A stretch of DNA of 64,000 bases from Saxidomus purpurata (Eukaryota; Mollusca; Bivalvia; Venerida; Veneridae), in contig JAFMSR010000008.1 in assembly GCA_022818135.1 (NCBI GenBank), positions 29,246,899 to 29,310,898 on the forward strand. Direction: 5' to 3'. Of the stretch, positions 26,166 to 38,100 are shown piece after piece. The translations under genes were made by a program, and so were the position numbers. The notes below the pieces were generated by a model. That model was not told where the DNA came from. It ran no database searches and worked only from the letters and a program-made list of their open reading frames with translations. The stretch's first letter is position 1. Every line of letters starts with the position of its first letter.

Positions 26166-26659
26166 TGTTTTGCATATCTGGGCTGAATTTTTATGAAGTA
26201 TGCACCAAATGTATAAATAATGCCATGGAAAAATGCTTTGAACAATAACAGTATGTTTTAAACATAAAACATATAAGAACAGAAATAGCTCTAAATAAGT
26301 GAAAAATTGCGATATAACATCTGTCAACATTGTTTTTACATCAGGTTGTTGCACCGGATATGAAAATAACCAATCACTGAGTACTTCAATTTTATATAAG
26401 TAAACAATGGCTTTCAAATCTGGTAACACTGTTACAATTTTTTTCTAATTTGATTTACAAAAATTTCTTCATAACAAAATGGAAGAAAGGATCTGACTTC
26501 AGGACTAACATTTTGAGAGTATTTCGGAGAATATTTACAGAACAACATCCAGCGAGCATGTTATAAGACAACCTGATGACTCAACTGAAGTATGTGCTTT
26601 CTTTCAGCTCAGTTAGGGCTATATCAAATACTAGGAATACTCAGCATTATTGGACCTAT

Positions 26660-26790
26660 TACTTATGCATGAAACTTCCATCTTTCTCACAGTCAGTGTC
26701 ACGCCATGAGCAGACTCAAACCCTTGGCCCTCCAGTTTAGAGGTTACAGTGGGTTACACAACAGAGACCTTTACCATGGAACAAATAAGA
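26660..26790 (-). repeat. SINE remnant, - strand
   Basis: On the - strand, a B-box-like gggtttgagtctgc is preceded by gtaacctctaaactggagg, paralleling the head of the 19108-19332 copy. No clear tail. Confidence 0.4.
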
Positions 26791-26903
26791 AGGTAAAGGT
26801 CAAATGCAAATGAACAATAAAACCCATCTGCATGACCCCCAAACCTCCCCCAACAACTCAAAACAAACTGCAGACTATGATGTTTTGAAGTATTCTGCTA
26901 CAA

Positions 26904-27036
26904 TCAGCTGACGGTGATTTTTGGTCCCTTGGCTTTGACCTCTTCAAGCTGAAGCTGAACTGAGAAGTTTTCCTTAAAAATCTTTTGAGCTTTCTTTTTA
27001 TGAGGGTTATCAATTTCTTCCCTGGGTAAAATAAGG
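26904..27036 (-). CDS. VSP: VSP exon 14, C-terminus and stop
   Basis: Encodes LILPREEIDNPHKKKAQKIF through EVKAKGPKITVS and then TGA (26906-26904). LPREEIDNPHK matches the last strand and helix of VSP C2 domains. No C-terminal PDZ motif is obvious. Confidence 0.95.
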
Positions 27037-30000
27037 CTGAAACAGATAGAAACAATAGTACATTATTTCAGGTACAAAATGTAGGATCAGAAATGCGCTG
27101 AAATGTTACTGCCTTACAGTTACTGTAATGAATCCAACCACATTTAACTTTAATCAATTCATCTCTCAGGAAATGTTAAAGACAAATTTTCTTTCTTAAA
27201 TGGTATTTTAAGAACATGTGTACTGTTTTTCACAAGCTCATCTACAATCCATGCTGGAGTGTTTGAAATAAGTCAGGACCAGGTCATATTATAATAAAAC
27301 TTTTTTGTGTTTGACTCAGTCATGTGCTCAGATTTCGGATCAATATATTAAAGGTCCATTACTAAGACCAAATCAAATTTTCTTTTAAATCTGGAATTGT
27401 AACGGGCGTCTTCTCAGAAGGAAAAATATGTCATACTTCATCAATTGTGACCATATTGTGCTGAAAATTTGAGTTTAACAAAAGAATTAATAAATTATAT
27501 TTTGCATTTTCAAAAACGAAAGTAGGTTTTCCTACTTATCACATATCTTTGTCATTTTCCAGAAGTCTCACAGAAATAGGTTGTACATGAATAAGCATGC
27601 CTATTTTGAATTACAGCTGAAAGAACTTTACTTCTAGTGATGTGCAACATATATCTCTGACTTTACAACATGCAATAAAGCGAAAGTAGGACAAAAAGAC
27701 CACCCAGGTCAATCTAAGGAAATACAAAACATTCAGTTATTTTTCTGCAGCAGTATTTCAAACAGGGAAATACAGTTTGAAACTAGCTTCTGAAACTTTA
27801 CAATAGCCGTGGAGAATATTCCTGTTTGAAATACATAACTTTTATAATTAATGCTTTTGTTTTGTTTTGCCTTTTCATTTGTATGATACTAGAAGGTAAA
27901 GCAAAGTCATGTCCAATCTAAGTCAAGCATGAAAATGAGTTTTATAATCAAGGGGCAGGGGTACACTACAGGGTGACTAGGATACACTACAGGGTGACAG
28001 GGGTACACTACAGGGTGACTGGGTACACTACAGGATGACTGGGTACACTACAGGGTGACTGGGTACACAACAGGGTGACTGGGGTACACTACAGGGTGAC
28101 TGGTACACTACAGGGTAACGTACACTACAGGGGGACTGGGTACACTACAGGGTGACCGGGTTACACTACAGGGTGACTGGGTACACCACAGGGTGACCGG
28201 GTACTACACTAAAGGGTGACCGGGGTACACTACAGGGTAATGTACACCACAGGGTGACTGGGCTACACTTCTGGGTGACCGGGGTACACTTCAGGGTAAT
28301 GTACATTACAGGGTGACTGGGGTACACTACAGGGTGACTTGGGTACCCTACAGGGTGACCGGGGAACACTACAGGGTGTCCGGTGTACACTACAGGGTGA
28401 CCGGGGTACAATACAGGGTGACTGGGGTACACTACAGGGTGATCGGGGTACACTACAGAGTGACCGGGGTACACTATAGGGTGTCCGGTTTACACTACAG
28501 GGTGTCTAACTTCTAAACATTATTCTCAAATGGAGTTAAATGTTGTTCTTATTAAACAGCACTTATAGGCTTTGTATACACATTTTGAATGTACGTGTGT
28601 GTGTACAAGCGGATCAGTGGTCCAGTGGTTATCGTTAACGTTAACACGCTGGACTTGTAATCCAGGGATTGCAGGTTCTATCCCTCGCTCCTCCACTAAC
28701 ATAACTAATAGTCTTTCTGATGAGACCTAAAAAATCGAGGTCCCATGTATCGGTGCTGTACATGGGGCATGTTAAAGAACCAGGGGTTTCCTGGAGCAGG
28801 ACACGTTCTGTATCTTGCACTATCCCCCGAAACCTAAAATAACTAAACTCTTCCTGGGCTTTGGTCATATGGATTATCTGGTACCAATGATAAAACTCTA
28901 AAATACATCTATTTTAAATATACTGTCACAAAGTGGAACACCACTCAACTATTACCATTACTGGAATCACTGACAATGATCTCGAGGCAACAAACTCTTT
29001 GTTTATAACGTATCGAAACAGCTGATACGGGTTAACGTTTCTATAGCAATTAACCAACCTTACCTATTTCCTTCAAAAGCAGTATGGAACCAGAAATAGA
29101 AAGCAGAGTTATCATATACGGATGGAATGTTTGTCTGAAATTAAAACATTTAATTGTGAATAATAAATGTTTAATAACCTAAATAGATTACTTTGCTCTT
29201 AATATGAAGATTCATTCAAAAAGCTATATGCAGATAATTATTCAGATTTCAATGGATAAATTTTAAAGGAAACTTTAAACATAATCAGACCAGCAGTTTT
29301 GCTGAGTTTTATAAACTATGGTAACATTATCCTTCAGAGGAGTACAACACAACCGAAGGTAGGAAATTACCACCTTCAACTAGTTGGTTTTAATGAGACT
29401 AATAATAAAGAGATATGAAACACTGTTTAATCCCACACCTGTCCTATTCCTGTAACCTACAAAGTAACTACAAAAACAAAAACTATTTCCGTCTGGTAAA
29501 GTGTTAAAATTTCAAATTGATTATGATCAAAAGCTGTCGAGTCAGAAATCTATAGTCTTTTAATAACCAAGTGAGGATTAAATAAAACATGTAATTTCAA
29601 ACAAAGAATGCTTTTCAGCTTTTTAAGTTTTACTACACAATATCTCCAAGATACTTACAGATTTAGAAAGAAACCTGACTTTAACATCCTCTGACAAAGG
29701 CGGACAATTCTGTAATTTTACTTCAATGTAATTTTCTGTGACATTGTGTATGAGTGTGGTGTTCTCTCCCTTATAAAACTTGACTCGATACACACACTTC
29801 TTGCGACACCATACCTCCATCTTGAAATCCCGTCCATTACCAAGCCCAACACCTGTTTTAATTCATTTAACAATTTCATTCATTATACAAACAGTTCAGT
29901 GAAACCATTAAAGTCTGTGAGGCAGTAAGTTCCATAACTGAAAATTTCATACAGTGAAACTAATGACGTAAGTTACATGACAAAGGGATAAAAACCAATA

Positions 30001-33000
30001 GAAAGACAGACTGACAGACTTAATGAATACTACATGTATACGAAAAAATGTATGCACTTATCTTACTTACCTTGCTCCTAATTGGGTTACAATAATTATC
30101 ATGGGTTTTGTTGTTATATTTCAAATGTTAAAATGTTAGTTTTGATTGTAATTAACAGTAAAGATGACTAATAAAATATCTGCTATATGTCTACTTAAGC
30201 CAGGTGATTTCTGTACATACCTTTTATTGCATGAATGCGAACACTTGTTATTCTAATGAACCTTTCCTTTGGAAGAACTCCATCCATTTTGCTTCTTACA
30301 GTACCAAAGTATCCTACATAGCGACTCTGAAATACAGGTACGATAAATACAGTAAAACCTGTCATATAGAGCCAGCCAAGGAATTTAGATTGTTTATAGT
30401 CCTGGCTGCCTCTTGGATTTCTCCTCAGTTGAAACTTCCAAGACTTCTGACAGACACAAGTTGAAGAAACAGATGCAGATACAAGGGAAATCCCGATACC
30501 AGACCCTAGCTCTTAACAAATAGACCCCTTAGATCTTTAATGTGCTCGGTGTATAGCAGCTACAATGTGACAATACCTCCGAGCTTCTAACCAGTTCATC
30601 TCTAGCTGGGTGGGAAACACTGAAAACTGTTTCTGAAAATTCCAGGGTCCCAGCTAGGATTCTAACCAAGGACCTCTGAATTGGTATTCCAGAGCATTGA
30701 CCACTCAACCACCGCACCACCCCTCAAACAGGTGTAGTTAATAGAAAAAGTGCCAACTGCAATATTGGCTGAATAAGACATGTAGCTGCTTAACTGAGGT
30801 GAATATTGACACAAACTTACGTGACTGTATAGAACACATACACTGAACATATTCTTAATACTATATAAGTTCACTATTATGACAGGTGAAGAAGTTATTT
30901 AAATGTACTAACCTGACTCGGTGTTTCAACTCCCTGAAATGTTTTACCATGGTCCAGATCTGTACGTCTGTCTCCAAAATAATCCAAACAATCCTGTAAC
31001 AATTGCATATTAAAGGGACATGTTGTGACATCAGTTTAGATAATTATAACAGTCCAACATGTATAACTTCAGACATATATCATGACAATGTTACAATCTA
31101 TTCTACAAATGGATATCTGATTTTTCGCATGACATGTCAACCCATTTATACCTAGATTTTGACAATTTGATATTCTGACTTTCTATTTTGGCAAGTCTGT
31201 TTCTTTAAATAAGAGTATTTTGCAGAATTCTGATCTAAAAGGCTATCAATTTAAATTCTGATCAGACGACACTGTATTTGTCATCTGCTTGGGTGAGTAG
31301 CTGTTTGAAAAGGACTATACAATGTACTGTAATAGACACTAACTAGAAATTAATTGGTTAAGAGGACCCTTTTTCTATCTCTATTCTATTCGACCAATGC
31401 AGCTTGGTCTCACTCATCTTGCCTACTGAGTAGTTCTACAGAGCAAGCATAACAAGAATGAGTCCCTGGATCTACAATCTCAATACCACACTGTACTAAA
31501 TACCAGACTGTACTAAATACCACACTGTACTAAAGAGTCATAGGCCTGCAAAATAATATCACTTGTCGCCAGAACATAGTTCTTGTTTATTCACAGGCAT
31601 ATTCTACTTTTTAAAGGAAATAGACATTGTTCATACACATGTACTTATGAAAATGAAATCCTTTAGAGAATCAGGCAAACAACATAACAATAGCAGGAAC
31701 AAAGCAGAAACCATCTGTATGGTTTGTTAACTGACCTGAGCCTCGTCAAACTCCCCACACTCGATAAGCCAGGTACAGACGAGAGTGCCTGTACGCCCCT
31801 TGCCGCCTTTACAGTGTATAGCAACAACATTGGCAGGATCTTCAGACAAGAACTCGTGCATACTCTCACAAAATCTTAACATCTCCCTGTACAACAAAAT
31901 ATAACTTTAACAGTAGTTAAACCAGTCAACTTGCCCTGATAAATATCATATGCTAATGTGTGGCTCACAAACAGAAACAGGATTTCAAATCTTAATGAAA
32001 ACACTTTGTCTGACTTATACTTAAAGGGACACACCCTATAACTGATGTCAAACTAAATAACTTCCAAAACATAAATAATATAATCTTTGGAAGTATTATA
32101 ACTTAACCTTAAAGTTTCAGCTATGCATTCCCAGTCATTATTGAGAAAAACCAGTGGTTTAAAATATACTGCAGTACCGTAAACCATTCAATAATCTATA
32201 GAGTTGTTGTTGAACAATAAATGGGTGGAAGCGATTTATTACAGAAAGCCTCTATATTGATTAATTGTGGTAAAATGAGGCATTTTTCACCATGATTCTT
32301 CTTTGAAATTGTATTTATTTATCATTTTATGTTAATTGAACACATAATCTATGTTTGGAAAATATAATCTGCTACTTGTAGGGAGTGCCCCTTTAAAGTT
32401 TATTTGCAACGTTCAAATACTGTAGATAGCTTTAACTTCTCATGATTTAATTTTCACTAATTTAATATTCATGAATTCATGTGAAGTATTAATTTTACCA
32501 GTTGTCTGAAATCTGATCATATTAAAAAATTTTGTAAACATTTTCACATTATTTTGTCAATATCTGTGAACTGGAGTTTGATTTTTTTCAGTATTTTAAC
32601 ATTGAATGACATAAAATATATTCAACAATCACTTATACATACCTTAATGTTGGAACATTGTGATCATCTATATATATTCTTTCCACTCTGTTGTCAAAAT
32701 ATGAAACATCATAGTCACGTTCACCTGAAATGTTTTACAATTTGTGCTGTTTATTACAGCAGATTGTACACTAGAAGTATCACTGAAGATGATTCATACA
32801 CCCACCAATGTGCCTTTACTCACCAAATAGCTAGAGACCAAAATCTTTTGGGACCAAAGTTATTCTTATATAGCCCTTTCCTAAATTTGCCTGGTTGAGG
32901 TAAAATAATGCTGACTTAACAAATCTGGATTTTGTACAGGTTTTTTTACAATTGTTTATTCATGCCGAAACAGTCACACATTAAAGTATTTGGTCACTTC

Positions 33001-35122
33001 CAAACCAATGCAAGCCAACTTTTATAACAGTTACTGACAACTTTTGATTCATAACTGGCAACCAACCAAAAGAGAGGCTTTCTCCAAATAAGCTGCAATG
33101 GACGGTTGTCTCATCTAAGCCAGTTAACTAACACCAGCAAATTCCCATATACTGGATATACTCCTCTACCAGTAAAATGATTATAATTACAGCAGTTTCC
33201 TCCATCTATTATTTATATTGTCCATCAGTCGATGATGTCAGTTCCAGTAACATCACTTAGGCTGGCAGACTGAATGACCATTATTGATTGAAATGGACCC
33301 TCCTAACTTCCTTCACACTTCACATGTAGGCCACTCAACCCGAAAGTAGAGCATTCAAACTCATAACCACATCTGCCCAAATGATTCTGGTAGTACCGGT
33401 ACTCATTTTCCAAAGAAAACTTTCACAAAATTTCACAATCAACCATGGAAAAAGTAAACAACGTTTCAGTTTTGTACAAAATCACTCACTGAAACAGACT
33501 GAAGAAATGGAATACTTTAATAACATAGGAACCAGTAACGTTAAGTTAAATCTTGAGATTGAAGAAATAACTTACTACAAGCATTATAAAGCTTATAATG
33601 TCCTTTGTGCTTGGTCTCGAAGAATTTGGACACTTCCTGTAACATAAAAACAATACAAATATTACCAAGTCTATGGCATACTGGGGAACATCTGCAAAAC
33701 AGTCTAATCTGCTGTTATTTCTACATGTATATACAGTAAATATGGTTTTATTCTCAGTCCTCAATGTACAAAAGCTGTTCCATATATATATGCCATTCCT
33801 TTAACAAATGACCAAGTGATTGTGCTTATTTACATAATTATGAAAGGTAGGTAGCACTACAAAACATTTTATGCATCAAAATATTTCCAGGGATTTTCAA
33901 ACGTTTGCTTTACAAGGTCTGTACAACACTAAGAGACATTAAGAGACATTTTAAATATATCATTATAATACAGACAGCTTTGGTATAAAAGATAATGAAC
34001 TAAGAAAAATGCAATTCTATTTTTTTTTTCTGTATACATTACTTACTGAGATATTATTTCTGTACATTGACTGAACACCTGAGGACGGGAATGACATGGC
34101 TATCACTCTTTCTGTAATAAAATATACAAGGTATACCAGAACATGTATATATACAAGAACATGTATAATATTCATTGCACTGCACTGTACTGCATTTTTA
34201 TACCCTATATAAAGTTCATCGTTATTAATTTAAAAGATCTTTTTTAACAAAGAATTTAAATCCAAATTAATTCTACAATGTATTAAATTTTCACTTTATT
34301 TGTCTTGTACTTGTTACTTCTGTTTGTAGGTTTGCACTATCATGAGTCTGTTACTTATTTAAAAATCTGGCATGTAACAGTGCTCAGTTACCATGGTTAC
34401 AGTTCTCAGTTACCATGCTTACCTAACACTTATTTGGAAAACTCAGTGTTTTCTTTTTTTTTTTTTCAAGTCATTCAAATGCAGTGCTTTACCTTGATTT
34501 GAAAGTCTGCCACCCTTCCTTTTTACAGAACACTCGTTTCGAGGCACAAGATTGAAAATCAGTAAAAACTGCTTAACACTTCTTTTGCCAACATAGAAAT
34601 TACTTTGCTTCTCAACTGTATTTGTTACAATTAGCAACAACAGGGACAGAGGGGGACTGAGCAATGTTCACTTACCTGTAATATAACAAAGGTCGAGATC
34701 AAAACCGTCTTTGACGTATCTACGCTTATTTTGAGACACAATCCTACGAGACGCTATTGCTAAGTGTTTCCTCTGTTGAGATATTAGGTAAATACCACGA
34801 ACAATACGCAGAATTCTTACTCCTCGACCAATAACTCCCAGTCTATAAAACACAAAAACAAGCTCAGAGACTATGTTACACACACTTTTGTAACAAACCT
34901 TAGCTTAATAAAGATCATCATCTAAGTAAAATAAGGCCTCTAATTTCACCTCCTTTAAACCATTTTTATACGAACAAATTAGTGAAACAATGTAGCAACA
35001 TAAACTATATCAAAAGTTCCAAACTTTGTATTCCGTATATTAATTAAGCATTAGTTTAGTAAACAGTTCAAGAATAAAGAAATACATGTATTAAATATTT
35101 TTCATTTCATAATAATTATGTA

Positions 35123-35192
<70 letters not shown>

Positions 35193-38100
35193 GCCCCGGG
35201 GGGGGGGGGGGGGGGGTTTTTTTTTTTTGAAAAAGGGGGGGTAACTTTATTCTACATAATAACATAAAAAGTGTACTAAAAATGGCTGTTATAGAACAAC
35301 TTTCACAGCAAAATATTTTTTTTTTTTTTGGCCCCCCGGGGTTTTTTGCCCGGGCCTTTTTGCGCCCATGTGTAAGACTTGGGACGGTTTACCAATAGCC
35401 CTCTAATGCTTAAAATGTTTTTTCCCTTAAACACGGAAATATGGGCAAAAAATTTTATGAGAATATACATGTATACTGAGACAATTCACAGCAAAACATA
35501 TTGAAGACTGGGTACCAATAGCTCATGCTTAATATGTTTCTTTAAGGAAATATAAGAATATACATGTAATATGTACAAGTACCTTGGAACGGAAGTGTTA
35601 CTTAGCACAAGGTCAATTATAAACGTTGCTATGACTACAACCATGTCAAGTATATCCATCCATGAGTGAAAGAATAACTCTCTGAAAAACAGAAATTTAA
35701 GCGTGCACGTGACATTTGCAGGCAAGCCATAATGTGAAAAAATAAATGGTAGATATACAGCCTTTCAAACATCTGCAAGTGAAAAGCTCAGAAGAACATA
35801 GACAAAACAAGAAATGCGTTTGGTTCCCTGTAATTTAACTTACACCATTGGTACCCTACTGCTTTTACATGTACAATAGTAGGGTATGGCAAACTTACTC
35901 CAGCAAATAAGATATTGGTATATTAAAATACTCTTGACCGTTGCTACGTCTAAAATATTTTAAACAATACCATAAAGGAAATACTATTAAGTAGAATGTA
36001 ATGCTATTGTTAAATTCATGTGTTTTTTAAAACGTAATTGAAGAAATCTTGAGTAAGAGATTTTAACAATAACATGAAATCCTTCAGGAATAAACAACCA
36101 TCATTTGTTCCTTATTTGATCAATCAAATTTGATCAATCAATCTGTGAAACTTCTTTTTATAACTAAATTCACACAAGACTGTTTTGTTGAGGAATATTC
36201 TAGAATTAAAGCTTATAGGTTTTCAGTATATTACAAGAAACAAACATGCTGTAGCAAGAACTATCTGAAAAGGAAATTTACATTTTGAGACTTGACCTAG
36301 AATTAAGATAATAATGTAATTCTGTTCAGTTCTGCAGTGTAAACACAATTCTTTGAAGTTTGCAAGCATTGTAAAGGATGGTAGGTCAGCATTATAACTA
36401 TGGAGACTGACTTCAATCATATAAACTTTAATTTTGAGTGGTTTTTAAATCATGTGACTCGTACCTTGCGTCATGTTACTGCCAATGTTGCGCTTGTTGT
36501 CACTTTTTGGGATCATGTCCTTTTCTGCCTTGAAACTGAACACCCATTTCAAAAGTATTTCAGTGACATGTACATACAGCCAGGCAGTTAATCTAAACAT
36601 GGTTCCTGGAGATGACCAGTACTAAACTCCCATCCTCTGTAAGAAGCAAAGCTTGCACCCACGACCCTCAAATATGTGGCACTTATCATTACATTGCACT
36701 CTCAGTAAAAACTGGTAAGAACTGCACATGAAAACTGCTAAGTTTCAATATTTCTGTAACATGTAGCACTGTTGTAGCTTCATTCCTCAAATAATTTTTT
36801 TACTCCCTACACACTTGAGAGCCTCAGCGTTACAAATCAATACCTTAACATCTCCTGGCTTTTTATTCACTTGGGACACAGACTCTGCTATTATAATGGA
36901 ATCTAAATTTCAATCATTTTAATGAAGAATCCACATAAAGATTAATTCCGTTCTAATAAATATTTTAGTCCTGAAGTCGCCTAGGCTGTTCAGGTTTCAT
37001 TATCTCTCTCATGTTTCATTTTTTAGCAGATAATACTGGTAAAACAGAAGTTCTTCTGTATATGAAACACTAGTCAAAGGACGGATCCTTGTTGTACATT
37101 TGAAATAAAGTATTTGTACAAATAAAGGATGCATGTATGGTGCAATTTTTTTTCCATTTAAATTAGCTATCCACCACCTGTTTACATGGCTGCAAAAATC
37201 AATGTAATGTGGTAAGCTTGAACAAAAACCACAATTTTCAAAGTGTAAGTGTATTTTTGACCAAAAAGACAAATAAATTGTTTATAACTTAAAATCACAA
37301 AATTGAGCATAGCAAAAAATTCTTGGGTCATTTGGATACCTTTCGTAATCACCCTTGGATACAAGCAAATCAATTAAAAAAGTACCAAGTATGACTATCA
37401 TGTCTAAAATATCCATCCATTCATTGAAAAAAAAGCTCCTGAAATAGAGACAGAAGCAAAACGAACAATACAATCCATGGAAATGAGAGTATATAGGAAC
37501 TCCACTCTCAGTTGTAATAAGAAAAGTGTATTTAAATTGCCTTTCACATAGAGGACAGACACCTTGAATCACCAAATTACTAATTCATTTACTCTCCATT
37601 GTGGAACAAGTTCGTACGCTTTAAGATTTATCTCTCTTGAGACTCACTCGAGATTGAATCAACCTGTGTAGTCTAGAAGAAAGACAGGCAATGTGGTATT
37701 GAGACTTAAAGTGTTTTGCCTAAGGACACTACCATCATGGCACTGTAGAAACTTGAATTTGAACCATGGACTCTCCAATCCCGAGTGTGATTACACACAT
37801 TTCTAAACATCATACACTTTCATCTGCACTTTTGGTTAGAACTATAATACATATATCAATGGCATGTGTGCTGTTTCACGTTTCAGATTTTCCAAACTCT
37901 CCTATGACTTGATGTTCTATGTATACTGTCAAAAAGCAGCATATTGCTGACACAGCCATTTGAAGGGCTGACTGCAAAAATATAGTGTGTGTCATTTAAA
38001 CAAAGAAGCAGATACAAAAGTTTCATATTCAACCCTCAAAATTCTTGCCACTGCTATAATCACCTATGCTGTTCATCTGGAACTATTCAGTGTATGCTAA

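Larger units (their letters stand above)
19333..26903. other. Low-repeat AT-rich stretch downstream of VSP stop (possible long 3' UTR/flank)
   Basis: About 7.5 kb between the last VSP stop codon and the first SINE. I found no coding exon. On the - strand there are several AATAAA signals (for example around 25622-25632, 23133-23138 and 19424-19430), so the VSP mRNA end cannot be fixed. A TA-flanked MITE (25052-25238), a palindromic dispersed element (22765-22900) and a SINE remnant (26660-26790) are the only repeats recognised. Confidence 0.4.

Noticed and set aside
28166..28516. Pro/His/Val-rich frames of 102 and 67 codons
   Set aside because: Both strands of a 21-bp minisatellite; seven-residue periodicity is an artefact.
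28609..28690. A functional tRNA-Thr gene
   Set aside because: Acceptor-stem pairing is not convincing and SINE body sequence follows directly.
35583..37438. The second S3 exon as an assembly duplication
   Set aside because: The two exons are only about 50% identical in protein, differ throughout at nucleotide level and have different flanking introns; an assembly duplicate would be almost identical.
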